Shown: positions 1 to 7,625 of the stretch, piece after piece
How positions within the stretch are numbered: the stretch's first letter is position 1
How the letters are laid out: each line of letters begins with the position of its first letter
Assembly: GCA_002298885.1 (NCBI GenBank)
Contig: DBMK01000034.1
Coordinates: 1-21,402, forward strand
DNA length: 21,402 nucleotides
Direction of reading: 5' to 3'
Source of the DNA: Anaerolineaceae bacterium UBA700
GTDB taxonomy: Bacteria; Chloroflexota; Anaerolineae; Anaerolineales; Anaerolineaceae
Program-made: the position numbers and the translations under genes
The notes under the pieces: model-generated
Told to the model about the DNA's origin: nothing
Databases searched by the model: none
What the model saw: the letters and a program-made list of their open reading frames with translations, nothing else

Positions 1-73
1 GGGGGAGGGGTAAGCTTCCCAAAATGCATGCTGAAACCCTGAGATTAAATTAGGGGTGCATCAAGTCTCTTTT

Positions 74-802
74 TTAAGAATTGGTTCTTTTCGCTTTTAC
101 TCCTCCCGCCAGTTTATTCCGCGTTTCCCGAATCGCAATCTTAGGCAACGAATTCATGTTTGCATCCAGGTATTTTTCTACTTCCACTCGATGGTACTTA
201 ATGAGAGAACGTAAGATCCAGGAAACGGCCTTTGTGATGAGGATGCTTTTCTCACCTTTGAGCTTTTCGACATTTGCAAAAGCCAGATCCGCCAGGCGCT
301 GATCGCCTGTCTCGCGCAGCGGCTTGGTGAGCAGTACCAGGCTGGCGCGCCGCTCTTGGACAGCTTCGCTTTCTGCAAAGCCGCTCAACAAGGCCTGCCA
401 TGTCTCCCATTTGGCCAGCATTTCCTTCGCCGTAAAGCTGAGCTGGCAGATCACGTCTACCTCCGCCCAACCTTCCGCGTAGTTGAGCCACCGGTCCAGG
501 CAGTATGGATCAATCGCCCTCCGCTGCTCTGGACAGGCATTCAGCAATAGCCCAACGGCGGCGAATTCGTTATAGGTTTTACCCTGTGAAAGCGAGTCCA
601 GGAGGGAAACGAATTCCGCAGTGGATAGATCGGGATGATTCCTGGGAAATTCGCCGAACAGCTTGCGTAGATCAGCCGCACGAATGAAATAAACCGGTTT
701 GGTCGAGCCAATGTAGCGAGAACCGTTTTCATCGAGAGGAGCATGACCCTTTGCGGCCAGTTCCTCGATGGCAGCCTTGATTTCTAGGTGATATGGATGC
801 AT
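74..802 (-). CDS. AlkD-like DNA alkylation repair protein
   Basis: A 242-residue protein of the HEAT-repeat DNA alkylation-repair family (DNA glycosylases that remove alkylated purines without base flipping). Visible support: an all-helical composition, the W112-x3-D116 pair in the segment GWAEVDVIC, and R152 in QERRASLVLL. The spacing of these three residues closely matches the catalytic Trp/Asp/Arg triad of Bacillus AlkD (W109, D113, R148). The C-terminal signature KAVSWILRSLIKYH followed by LPKIAIRETRNKL is typical of the family. The ATG at 802 gives a full-length protein. It faces the same way as the peptidase gene upstream (stop at 864) but about 60 bp separates them, so co-transcription is uncertain. 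The family is clear; the exact lesion specificity is not, because AlkD relatives differ in activity. Confidence 0.88.
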   Translation of the reverse strand: MHPYHLEIKAAIEELAAKGHAPLDENGSRYIGSTKPVYFIRAADLRKLFGEFPRNHPDLSTAEFVSLLDSLSQGKTYNEFAAVGLLLNACPEQRRAIDPYCLDRWLNYAEGWAEVDVICQLSFTAKEMLAKWETWQALLSGFAESEAVQERRASLVLLTKPLRETGDQRLADLAFANVEKLKGEKSILITKAVSWILRSLIKYHRVEVEKYLDANMNSLPKIAIRETRNKLAGGVKAKRTNS

Positions 803-863
803 TGTTTGGCCTGGTCGTCTTTCGATGTTGTATCGATCGGCTTAAATATAAATCCAGGCAGGC

Positions 864-3056
864 TCAGCGCGTCACCATCGGGACGAAAATCTCCTGCCTT
901 TGCGTCACCGCAACCTTGTATACGGCATCCGTGCCGAACAGGTTGGTCGAAAGCGGCTCCACCTTAATGTAATAAGTGCCCGCCGTGTCAGGATGGAAGC
1001 GCGTGCCGGTATCCTGCCCGGCTCCGGCGGCGGCTCCGCTCGCCAGGGGCGTAGCGCCGTCGGACGCGTAGACGGTGATACGCATGGCTGCCCCGCCGCC
1101 GAGCGAGAGGGCGGCGGCATAATAGGCGCCCGGGTCCACGATGTCAACCCGGAACCAATCGGCGTTGCTCGCCCCGCACAGGTTCCGCTGCGCCCATTCG
1201 CCCAGCGCTAAGGCCCTGGCCTGGTTGGAACCGTCGTCGGGCTCGAAGGCGTCCGGGGTGCACGCGCCGGGCAGCGTGGCGCTGGCTTCAGCCGCGTCGC
1301 CGGCGGGCCAGGGCTCGGGCTGGCCGTAAGCGTCCACGGCGCGCAGGCGGAAGGCGTAGGAAACCCCCGGCTGGCCGACGAACCAGGCCGAGCGCTGCCC
1401 CGCCGGATAGGTGAGCGTGTTGGCGGCATCCCACGTCCCCGGCTCGGTGCGCCACTGCAGGTTGAATGAACCCAGGCCGGAACCGGGGCTTGTGACGTCC
1501 CAGCTCAGGTGTACGGCAGTGGAGTTAAAGGTCTCGGCCGGGTTGAGCTGGCTGGCGGGGGGCGGGCAGGCGTAATCCACCTGGATGGTGTGCGCGTCGA
1601 GCGCCTGGGCTACGTTGCCCTCGTAATCCCAGGCGCGCAGCGCCACGTCCAGCGCTCCGTTGAGCGGAGCAACGGAGCACAGGTCCACGTCCCAGTCATA
1701 CTTCCCGGGCTGGGTGGGCTGGGTGACCTTTGGGCCGATCTCCACCCACTGGCCGTTCAGCTTGGCTACCAGGCGCACCGCGGAGACGCCCACATCGTCG
1801 CTGACCGATGCTGAAACGTCCATCAGCGGGTTGCTCCCGCTGGCGACAGTGACCCCGGCGGCCGGGCGGGTGAGCGTGCCGGTGGGCGGGTATGCGCCGG
1901 TGTTACCCGAGACGAACCAGTTGTTGGCCGGATTGAGCGTGTCGCTCTTATTGCCCAAACACTCGGTCGCCCCGTCATAGGTTGGCAGGTAGACCACCTC
2001 GTAGCAGGTGCGCGGGATGCCGTTGTTAATCGCCACGTCGGCGAAACGGACGTTGACCGATTGGCCCCAATAATATCCATCGCCGCCCTTCCAGATGCTG
2101 TTGGTGACCATGAAGTGCACGTGATTTGAGGTGCTGTAGCCGGTGTCGTCGGTGTCGCCCAGGTACTGGCCGCGCTTAACCGCTTTTCCCGCCGTCAGCT
2201 TGTCGGGGATGGTGCCGTGCGACAGGTGCAGGTAGATCTGGTAAGCCAGGTCGCCCGTGCTGCGCACGACGATGTAATTGGTGCAGTTCTCGTCGCCATC
2301 GGTGCAGGAATCGCGTGTGGCCACCACCGCGCCGTCTTTGGAGGCCAGGAGCGGGAAATGCCCGGCGTCGGTGAAGTCGTAGGCGTAATGGCAGTCCGCC
2401 ATTGTGCAGGACGGGTAGCCCATTGAGGGAATGTTCAGGAAATGACTGATCGAGCCTTCCAGCCGGTGGGCGGTGCCGGCAGCGTAAGGCAGGTAATAGC
2501 CGGTCAGCGCCTGGGCGGCCGCGGCGGCCTGTGGGGCGATGCCCGCCGGCGCCGGACGGCGCTCCAGCGGCAGCATCTCTTCCGGCAAGGCCGCCAGGGT
2601 TTTATCCCAGCCGGGGTCGCCGGGCAGCAGCACCTGCCAGCCAGCGCCCGAGCGCCGCGCCAGGGCCAGGCCAGGTTCGGTGGCCAGCCGGCGGCCTGTA
2701 CTGTCGCGCAGCGCCAGCCAGACCAGGGCGGTCTCTCCATCAGGGGCGATGAAGGCAGTATCCAGCTCGGGGGTGAAGAGTTGCAGCGCCAGCGTTTTGG
2801 CCGCCGGCGCCGCCTGGTTTCTTTGCGCCAGGGCCGCCGAAAGATCGACCTTGTCCGCGGCCGAGGCGGGCGTGGGCGGAAGTTTGCCGCCCTCTGCCGT
2901 GAGCATGAGCATCACGGTGACGATCAGCACGAGCAGGGGGAGGAGGCGGACTAAGCGCAGGGTCATGGGAGTGCCGTAATGAGAAGATAACCAATTATAT
3001 ATGTCTTTCCCACTTAAGATGTTAGCGCCAATTTTCTGTTCGAATGAGTTTTCCAT
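864..3056 (-). CDS. Exported M23-type metallopeptidase with Ig-like, FN3, PPC domains and C-terminal sorting-like tail
   Basis: A 730-residue secreted protein. A hydrophobic segment (about residues 34-54, LRLVRLLPLLVLIVTVMLML) is a signal peptide or anchor. Residues 200-340 resemble a LytM/M23 zinc endopeptidase: H223-x3-D227 (HYAYD), H277 in YLHLSHG, and H312-x-H314 in NHVHF, the expected H...D...HxH metal and catalytic set. Then follow an Ig-like domain (~395-495), a fibronectin-III-like domain (~497-592, with DVTSPGSGLGSFNLQWR) and a pre-peptidase C-terminal-like domain (~598-715, with DAFEPDD and DADWFRVD-type motifs). The protein stops right after EIFVPMVTR, a tail shared with the 12857-14965 protein. 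M23 enzymes cut peptidoglycan or other glycine-containing peptides; the substrate here is unknown. The start is uncertain: the first 30 residues are encoded in AT-rich DNA, no clear Shine-Dalgarno site precedes 3056, and an internal ATG at 2966 (MTLRLV) would start the protein just before the signal segment. Confidence 0.85.
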   Translation of the reverse strand: MENSFEQKIGANILSGKDIYNWLSSHYGTPMTLRLVRLLPLLVLIVTVMLMLTAEGGKLPPTPASAADKVDLSAALAQRNQAAPAAKTLALQLFTPELDTAFIAPDGETALVWLALRDSTGRRLATEPGLALARRSGAGWQVLLPGDPGWDKTLAALPEEMLPLERRPAPAGIAPQAAAAAQALTGYYLPYAAGTAHRLEGSISHFLNIPSMGYPSCTMADCHYAYDFTDAGHFPLLASKDGAVVATRDSCTDGDENCTNYIVVRSTGDLAYQIYLHLSHGTIPDKLTAGKAVKRGQYLGDTDDTGYSTSNHVHFMVTNSIWKGGDGYYWGQSVNVRFADVAINNGIPRTCYEVVYLPTYDGATECLGNKSDTLNPANNWFVSGNTGAYPPTGTLTRPAAGVTVASGSNPLMDVSASVSDDVGVSAVRLVAKLNGQWVEIGPKVTQPTQPGKYDWDVDLCSVAPLNGALDVALRAWDYEGNVAQALDAHTIQVDYACPPPASQLNPAETFNSTAVHLSWDVTSPGSGLGSFNLQWRTEPGTWDAANTLTYPAGQRSAWFVGQPGVSYAFRLRAVDAYGQPEPWPAGDAAEASATLPGACTPDAFEPDDGSNQARALALGEWAQRNLCGASNADWFRVDIVDPGAYYAAALSLGGGAAMRITVYASDGATPLASGAAAGAGQDTGTRFHPDTAGTYYIKVEPLSTNLFGTDAVYKVAVTQRQEIFVPMVTR

Positions 3057-3107
3057 AGTTGATTATTAATATATTATAATAATGTTGATCATATTATTCC
3101 ACTATTA

Positions 3108-3126
3108 CCTGGCGGATTCCGCCAGG
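3108..3126. promoter_or_regulatory. Perfect 8-bp stem hairpin in cytochrome leader
   Basis: CCTGGCGG and CCGCCAGG flank a 3-nt ATT loop in an otherwise AT-rich 130-bp divergent intergenic region. It sits about 65 bp upstream of the cytochrome c ATG. There is no T tract after it on either strand, so it is not a standard terminator. It could be an operator or a leader hairpin; which of the two cannot be told from sequence alone. Confidence 0.45.
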
Positions 3127-3190
3127 AAGGGATCAAATTCCGGCGAAAACGAATAGGGGATAAACACATTATCGATAAGGAGGAAGTAGC

Positions 3191-4093
3191 ATGAAGAAGG
3201 TTCTGAAATGGATAGGGATCGTCTTAGGCGGGCTCGTTGGGCTGGTCCTGGTAGCCGGTATCGTCCTTTATTTTATCGGTGACTCCCGCCTGACCCGGGC
3301 GTACGCATTTCCGCCCTCCAATCTGGTCATCCCCACCGACGCCGCCAGTATTGCCATCGGCAAGCACCGTGTTGAGGTCCTGTGCGCCGATTGCCACGGC
3401 GCGGATTTGAGCGGCATCGAGAAATGGTTTAGCTTGAATCCGCTGGGGAGCATCGATTCGGCCAATTTGACCGCTGGTGAAGGCGGGGTTGGCCGGCAGT
3501 TTACCTCGACGGAGGATTATGTGCGCGCCCTGCGTCACGGCATCGACCCGCAGGGCAGGCCCATTTATATGCCCGCCGTGGTTGCCACCGCCAACTTGAG
3601 CGACGAGGAGCTGGGCGCGATCATCGCTTACCTGAAGACTGTGCCGCCGGTGGACCACAAGACCAACGGCCAGCAGCTCCAGCCGGCGGCAAAGATCATG
3701 CTGGCGTTGGGGATCTTCGGCCAGTTGCCCGTCGAAACCGTCCGCCACGACGTAAACGTAACCGCGCCGCAGGCCGGGGTGAGCGCGGACTACGGGAAAT
3801 ACCTGGTGGATATCAACGACTGCCGCACCTGCCACGGTCAAAACCTTGCCGGCGGGCGCCATCCCGACCCCAGCGTTACCGCCTTCGTCCCCAACATTAC
3901 CCCCGGCGGCGAGCCCAGCAGTTGGACCGAGGCGCAGTTCATCAATACGATCAAGACGGGTACAACACCCGGCGGTAGGCAGATCGAACCAAAGTTGATG
4001 CCCTGGAAGGCCTACAGCCAGTTATCAGACGACGAATTGAAAGCCATCTGGCAGTATCTGCAATCGCTGCCAAAGTTGAAAAGCAATCAATAA
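3191..4093 (+). CDS. Membrane-anchored di-haem cytochrome c
   Basis: A 300-residue protein with one N-terminal membrane segment (residues ~8-29) and no obvious cleavage site, followed by two class-I-type cytochrome c domains facing the outside of the membrane. Haem-binding motifs are C65-A-D-C68-H69 and C211-R-T-C214-H215. Likely distal methionine ligands are M127 (IYMPAV) and M270 (KLMPW). The arrangement resembles the di-haem subunits of membrane alcohol/aldehyde or gluconate dehydrogenases and other c-type electron carriers. No dehydrogenase partner lies next to it, so its electron donor is unknown. A strong ribosome binding site (AAGGAGG) ends about 6 nt before the ATG and fixes the start. 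The gene converges with the methyltransferase gene, with 6 bp between the stop codons. Confidence 0.9.
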   Translation: MKKVLKWIGIVLGGLVGLVLVAGIVLYFIGDSRLTRAYAFPPSNLVIPTDAASIAIGKHRVEVLCADCHGADLSGIEKWFSLNPLGSIDSANLTAGEGGVGRQFTSTEDYVRALRHGIDPQGRPIYMPAVVATANLSDEELGAIIAYLKTVPPVDHKTNGQQLQPAAKIMLALGIFGQLPVETVRHDVNVTAPQAGVSADYGKYLVDINDCRTCHGQNLAGGRHPDPSVTAFVPNITPGGEPSSWTEAQFINTIKTGTTPGGRQIEPKLMPWKAYSQLSDDELKAIWQYLQSLPKLKSNQ

Positions 4094-4099
4094 CTTTGA

Positions 4100-4783
4100 C
4101 TACCAGACGCCAGGCAGCAGGCGGTAGCGCACCTTTCGGGCATAATCCATGTAACCGGTCAGCTCGGCCTGCAGGGTGCGGTCTTCGAGAACGGTGCGTA
4201 GGATGAAAAGGATTGAGCAGAAACCGCCGGCGAGAATGGCCCACCCCGATGCCAGCAGGGTGGAAAGACCCAGCTCGGTCAGGATGGCGCTCACGTAGCC
4301 CGGATGGCGCACGAACCGGTACGGGCCGCCGGTTGCAACCGTGTGGCCGCGGTCGGTCTGGATGCGCACGACCTGCGAGAAGAACGTGTTAGAGGCCATC
4401 GCCCAGGCGAACAAGCCAGTGCTCAGCATGCACACCCCCAGCGCCGCAAGCTGAGCCGCCAGCGGAAAGTCGCCCGTCCAGCCGTATTGCTGGTCGAGCC
4501 CGGCCAGGATGTAGCGCGCCAGTTGCGTGAGGCGGATGACGCTCACCAGGATTCGGTCCCAGGCCTTGGCCCCTTTGGGCGGCGCCAGGCGCTCGGCCAT
4601 CAGCGCTGGGTTGAAACGCAGGATGACCCCGTCCACCGCCGCGTACCACACCAGCCATACGGCGATAGCCGCCCAGGCCGGCCACCAGTCGATCCGCCCG
4701 GCCGCCCAGAACATGGCCACCCCTGCGCTGGTCACACTGAGGGCCTGCTCGGAAAAATAAATTGCCACGAGCTTTGGATTCAT
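4100..4783 (-). CDS. Isoprenylcysteine carboxyl methyltransferase-family membrane protein
   Basis: A 227-residue protein with several hydrophobic helices (about residues 5-28, 32-55, 107-132, 163-198). It carries the hallmark of the ICMT/PEMT superfamily near the C terminus: GGPYRFVRHPGY (residues 152-163) and then LED (199-201) with a tail ending YRLLPGVW. In this superfamily these elements bind S-adenosylmethionine and the methyl acceptor in the membrane. Bacterial members usually have unknown substrates (lipids, small amines or phenols are possible), so prenyl-protein methylation should not be assumed. The start at 4783 lies 6 bp after the stop of the DinB/ClbS-like gene, with no strong Shine-Dalgarno site, which suggests translational coupling in a two-gene operon. 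Confidence 0.85.
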   Translation of the reverse strand: MNPKLVAIYFSEQALSVTSAGVAMFWAAGRIDWWPAWAAIAVWLVWYAAVDGVILRFNPALMAERLAPPKGAKAWDRILVSVIRLTQLARYILAGLDQQYGWTGDFPLAAQLAALGVCMLSTGLFAWAMASNTFFSQVVRIQTDRGHTVATGGPYRFVRHPGYVSAILTELGLSTLLASGWAILAGGFCSILFILRTVLEDRTLQAELTGYMDYARKVRYRLLPGVW

Positions 4784-4789
4784 GGTCGC

Positions 4790-5284
4790 TTACTCGCGGG
4801 TCTTTTCGTTCCCCAACCAGGCGCGTACGTCCGGCTCGTGGTCATCGTGGAAATGGTCGAAAAATTCGCCCGGCGGGAAGCGGGTGCCGTTCACCCACAC
4901 CAGGTGGTACGCCGGCTCGATCTGGACGTCGTCGGGCAGGCTCCCGATTATGGCAAGGATCTGCTGGTTTACCCGGCGCATTTCCTCCAGGACCTCGTCC
5001 AGTGAGCGCCCGCGGTTCGTCTCATAGATCCAGGCATTGATATCATCCTCAGCCTGCAGGTGGGCCGGCCAGGGCGGGGGCGGTTCTGGTTGGCCGCGCT
5101 GCGCCGCCTGCAAGTGGGCGGCCAGCCTGCGGTTCCAGGCGGTCAAATGCGCAACCAGGTCCTTCATCGACCAGTCGCCGTTCACACCGGGCCTGTCCAT
5201 GCGCCCTGGGCCGATCTGGTCGAGAAATGCCTCCCAATTCCGATTCTCTTCCTGCAGCCAGCTCAGAAGCTCGGATTTTGTCAT
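4790..5284 (-). CDS. DinB/ClbS-like four-helix-bundle protein
   Basis: A 164-residue protein related to the DinB / ClbS-DfsB (DUF1706) superfamily. The signature NGDWSMKDLVAHLTAWNRRL lies near residue 40, and a second histidine-rich stretch, FFDHFHDDHEPDVRAWL, near the C terminus; together they could form the metal site usual in DinB-like folds. Relatives include bacillithiol- or mycothiol-dependent transferases, and ClbS, which protects cells from colibactin. I cannot choose among these. The ATG at 5284 is preferred because AAGGAG sits 9 nt upstream; an in-frame GTG at 5302 overlaps that ribosome binding site and is unlikely. The gene follows a truncated DinB remnant and precedes the ICMT-like gene by 6 bp. 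Confidence 0.75.
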   Translation of the reverse strand: MTKSELLSWLQEENRNWEAFLDQIGPGRMDRPGVNGDWSMKDLVAHLTAWNRRLAAHLQAAQRGQPEPPPPWPAHLQAEDDINAWIYETNRGRSLDEVLEEMRRVNQQILAIIGSLPDDVQIEPAYHLVWVNGTRFPPGEFFDHFHDDHEPDVRAWLGNEKTRE

Positions 5285-5308
5285 TTCAAACAACTCCTTC
5301 ACGGTAAT

Positions 5309-5464
5309 TTACCTACGGTCGTCCTTACCGGGCTTTGGATACCCAGCGCGCCGATTTCCCCGCCTGCTGTCCCAGGAACATGTGTAGTTGCGCAGCGCGT
5401 CCTTCAGCATGTCGATTGCTGCCCCCAACTGGCGCCACAACATTTCGTTATCGACGATATTCAT
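5309..5464 (-). pseudogene. Truncated DinB-family remnant (51 codons)
   Basis: A short reading frame with a good ribosome binding site (GAGGAG, 6 nt before the ATG at 5464). It starts MNIVDNEMLWRQLGAAIDML and continues KDALRN. This matches the N-terminal helix usual in DinB-family proteins (x-LWRQFGAAIDMLENAL-x). After residue ~27 similarity stops and the remaining 24 residues (CSWDSRRGNRRAGYPKPGKDDRR) look like out-of-frame or unrelated sequence, so most of the gene is missing. It lies directly upstream of, and in the same direction as, the full-length DinB/ClbS-like gene. It could be transcribed with it, or could be a genuine small protein, but a 3'-truncated gene is the simplest reading. 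Confidence 0.6.
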
Positions 5465-5522
5465 CGGCTGCTCCTCGATCATTTTCCCCATTTTATGATA
5501 TTTTCGGGAATTTTGATTAATA

Positions 5523-5556
5523 AAAGCGCCTTCTTTTAATAGGAGGCGTTTTTTCT
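5523..5556. terminator. Bidirectional terminator-like hairpin
   Basis: AAAAGCGCC and GGAGGCGTTTTTT flank an AT-rich loop, with A/T tracts on both sides. The AAAAGCGCC half-stem is shared with the three terminators at 17715, 18621 and 19446, so this may be a stray member of that repeat family. It separates the minus-strand DinB remnant from the plus-strand MntA-HepT module. Confidence 0.6.
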
Positions 5557-5593
5557 TATTGAAGATGTATAATAATTTCAAGAGAGGTAAGGC

Positions 5594-5884
5594 ATGGACT
5601 TGAAGTCTCTGCTCAAACAAAAAAGAATGCAAGTTTTGGAAACGGCAGCTCATTATGGAGCTTACGATATCCGCATTTTCGGTTCGGTGGCCCGTGGAGA
5701 TACGAATGAAACCAGTGATATCGACTTGCTGGTAAAACTCGAGCCCGGACGCAGTTTGTTGGATTTGGGGGGTTTGCTGTACGATTTACAGAATCTGCTT
5801 GGAACGCCTGTCGATGTGGTTACTGAGAATGGACTGCGAAAGCGCATTCGCGAAAGGGTCTTGCGCGAGGCCATCCCCTTATGA
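5594..5884 (+). CDS. mntA: MntA-type minimal nucleotidyltransferase (antitoxin)
   Basis: A 96-residue MNT protein with the nucleotidyltransferase core G30-S31-V-A-R-G and D42-I-D44 (SDIDLLVKL), plus a third acidic position, D74 (TPVDVV). In the characterised HepT-MntA systems this enzyme neutralises the HEPN RNase toxin by adding AMP groups to the tyrosine of its RX4HXY motif. All residues needed for catalysis appear present. GAGAGG lies about 8 nt before the ATG. Its stop overlaps the HepT start in an ATGA junction, the usual sign of coupled translation. A TATAAT hexamer at 5568-5573 is a possible -10 box, but no good -35 was seen. Confidence 0.9.
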   Translation: MDLKSLLKQKRMQVLETAAHYGAYDIRIFGSVARGDTNETSDIDLLVKLEPGRSLLDLGGLLYDLQNLLGTPVDVVTENGLRKRIRERVLREAIPL

Positions 5885-6216
5885 GAAGTGATAGGGAACG
5901 GTTCATCGATATCGAGGAAGCCATTGCAAATATCGAACGGTATCTTCAACGCGGTAAAAAGGGATTTGAGGCCGATGAATTGCTCCAGGTTTGGGTCGTT
6001 CGCCATTTGCAGATTATCGGTGAAGCTGCCAGCCGGGTATCACCAGAAACGCAAAACCGTTTTCCTGAAATCCCATGGGGGAAAATGATAGGCATGCGCC
6101 ATATATTGGTTCATGGATATTTCGAAATCGACCTTGAAATTGTTTGGTCTGTTCTGGAAAATGATCTTGGCTTGTTAAAAGAACAAATCCAGGCAGCATT
6201 GAATACCCTAAGATAA
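5881..6216 (+). CDS. hepT: HepT-type HEPN RNase toxin (DUF86)
   Basis: A 111-residue all-helical HEPN protein. The catalytic RX4HXY motif is intact at R73-H78-Y80 (MRHILVHGYF). The family features VRHLQIIGEAASRV and FPEIPWGKMIGMRH also match. HEPN toxins of this type cleave RNA (tRNA in the best-studied case), and the tyrosine is the AMPylation target of the partner MntA. It overlaps mntA by 4 bp and is the last gene before a repeat (6223). This is the functional-looking copy; compare the interrupted relative at 18770-19111. Confidence 0.9.
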   Translation: MRSDRERFIDIEEAIANIERYLQRGKKGFEADELLQVWVVRHLQIIGEAASRVSPETQNRFPEIPWGKMIGMRHILVHGYFEIDLEIVWSVLENDLGLLKEQIQAALNTLR

Positions 6217-6222
6217 CAGCTG

Positions 6223-6292
6223 TAGGTTGGGTTGAGGGCGGCGTTACCTAATCCTCGGCTCGATTATTTTCTTCCGCCCGAAACCTATCATC
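6223..6292. repeat. Imperfect ~70-bp intergenic repeat, copy 1
   Basis: Begins with TAGGTTGGGTTGAGGG, identical over 16 bp to 9852-9867. After a diverged middle it shares TTATTT..CTT..CCCGAAACC with 9894-9921. It lies in a gene-free stretch just after hepT. It has no coding potential and looks like a small non-autonomous repeat. Confidence 0.6.
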
Positions 6293-6329
6293 AATTATAT
6301 CGAATATATCCCCCGTTTCTTCCAGAGGC

Positions 6330-6356
6330 CCGGCGCCAGCCTAGGCCTGGCGCCGG
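6330..6356 (-). terminator. Perfect 10-bp stem hairpin spanning the reductase stop codon
   Basis: CCGGCGCCAG and CTGGCGCCGG flank a 7-nt loop that contains the stop codon of the reductase gene (6341-6343). The stem is strong, but no T tract follows on the minus strand. It may act as a mRNA 3' stabiliser or weak terminator rather than a classical intrinsic terminator. Confidence 0.5.
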
Positions 6357-6922
6357 TAGCGCAGGAACACCACCCCCGTCGGCAGCGGCGACGCCTCCAC
6401 CAGCGTAAAAACGAGGTGCTTTCCGGCCGGGAACAGCCGCTTGCCGCTGCCCAGAACCAGTGGATAAACGTTAAGGTCATACTCGTCGACCAGGTCGGCC
6501 TGCGCCAGCGCCTGGATCAGCACGCTGCTCCCGTCGGTGAGGATGTTCTTGCCGGGCTGCTGCTTGAGCTGGCGCACGGCATCGACCACGTTGCTGCTGA
6601 TAAGGGTGGAGTTGCGCCAGGCCGAGGTGGATTGCAGCGTGGTGGACACGACGTACTTGTGGATGTTGTTCATTACGTCGCCAAATGGATCTCCCACCAT
6701 CGGCTCGAACGCGCCGCCGTGGATCAGCCAGGTCTTGCGGCCCAACAAGAGGGCGTCAGCCCCGGATATTGTTTGAAAGAAATGCGCCCCAATTTCTTCG
6801 TGCCAGTACGGTCGCGTCCAGCCGCCGTGCGCAAAGCCGCCTTCCGTGTCCTCCTGCTCGCCACCCGGCGCCTGGATCACGCCGTCCAGGGTGATAAACT
6901 CGCCTACAATCAGTTCTCGCAT
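6341..6922 (-). CDS. RibD C-terminal / dihydrofolate reductase-like family protein
   Basis: A 193-residue stand-alone reductase domain of the RibD-C (DHFR-like) superfamily. Features: an N-terminal strand LIVGEFITLDGVIQAPGG, the segment ADALLLGRKTWLIHGGAF, then NILTDGSSVLIQALAQADLVDEYDLNVYPLVLGSGKRLF, all typical of the single-domain deaminase/reductase homologues. These bind NADPH; the substrates of the stand-alone members are mostly unknown. The ATG at 6922 is chosen because AGGAGG lies about 6 nt upstream. An upstream in-frame extension to 7000 enters AT-rich promoter DNA and is rejected. It is transcribed away from the DUF2178 operon. Confidence 0.85.
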   Translation of the reverse strand: MRELIVGEFITLDGVIQAPGGEQEDTEGGFAHGGWTRPYWHEEIGAHFFQTISGADALLLGRKTWLIHGGAFEPMVGDPFGDVMNNIHKYVVSTTLQSTSAWRNSTLISSNVVDAVRQLKQQPGKNILTDGSSVLIQALAQADLVDEYDLNVYPLVLGSGKRLFPAGKHLVFTLVEASPLPTGVVFLRYRRQA

Positions 6923-7048
6923 GCCTTCCTCCTTACCCTTATTATCAATTAATTGTCTACTATTATTATCGTATATATTATAAAACAAAAAAAACGCCAA
7001 ACTATGATTGCTTGTTGTAAAACACGCAAAACTAAATGTAAAAAACTA

Positions 7049-7077
7049 TTGACATTATGTATTGTTTATGATACTAT
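7049..7077 (+). promoter_or_regulatory. Near-consensus sigma-70-type promoter
   Basis: TTGACA (7049-7054), a 17-bp spacer and TACTAT (7072-7077), in very AT-rich DNA 42 bp before the DUF2178-like start. The first four -10 positions and the full -35 fit the housekeeping consensus well. It would drive the membrane protein-XRE-MDR operon. Confidence 0.7.
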
Positions 7078-7118
7078 ATGTCTATCAATATATACACTCA
7101 CGAGAGAGGGAAAAACAA

Positions 7119-7625
7119 ATGTCATATCAAGAACGTAGAACCATCGTCAGCCTCATCACCGGGATCCTGGTTATTGCGGCGTACTTAATCTATACCCTCG
7201 GGCGCTACCAATCGGGCGCCGTCGACGGCAGCGATCTGAAATTCTGGGCGGGCGCCATCCTGATCTTTATCGGCATCGGCATCGCCGTGTCCATCGTCAT
7301 CCAGATCGTGTTCCACATCCTGATGTCGATCGGCATCGCCGTGAACAGGAAAATTCAGGGCGAGTCGTTGGATGACAAGGCAATCGAGAAATCCATCAAC
7401 GCCCAGATGGTCGAGGACGAAATGGATAAGCTGATCCAGTTGAAAGCCATGCGCATCAGCTTTGCCGCCGCCGGGGTAGGGTTCATCGCCGCACTGGTAT
7501 CCCTGGTCCTGGGTTATTCTGCCGCAGTGATGCTCAATATCCTCTTCCTCTCCTTCAGCGTTGGCGCTCTGATCGAGGGCGTGGTGGAGTTGTATTATTA
7601 TCGCCGGGGTGTGGCAAATGCCTAA
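7119..7625 (+). CDS. DUF2178-like four-helix membrane protein
   Basis: A 168-residue integral membrane protein with about four hydrophobic segments (residues ~9-29, 42-72, 110-131, 136-154) and a charged cytoplasmic-type loop between helices two and three (NRKIQGESLDDKAIEKSINAQ). The pattern and the directly linked XRE regulator fit the DUF2178 family, whose members commonly pair with a small HTH protein. The function is unknown; a membrane sensor that controls the regulator is a plausible idea, not a demonstrated one. GAGAGGG precedes the ATG at 7119 by 8 nt. A further in-frame extension to 7062 runs through the promoter and is rejected. The gene overlaps the XRE gene by 8 bp. Confidence 0.75.
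   Translation: MSYQERRTIVSLITGILVIAAYLIYTLGRYQSGAVDGSDLKFWAGAILIFIGIGIAVSIVIQIVFHILMSIGIAVNRKIQGESLDDKAIEKSINAQMVEDEMDKLIQLKAMRISFAAAGVGFIAALVSLVLGYSAAVMLNILFLSFSVGALIEGVVELYYYRRGVANA

Noticed and set aside
2442..2954. Open plus-strand frames opposite the M23 gene (also 1509-1814 and 2539-2979)
   Set aside because: They are byproducts of high GC content opposite a real gene, with low-complexity Arg/Ala/Gly composition and no recognisable family.
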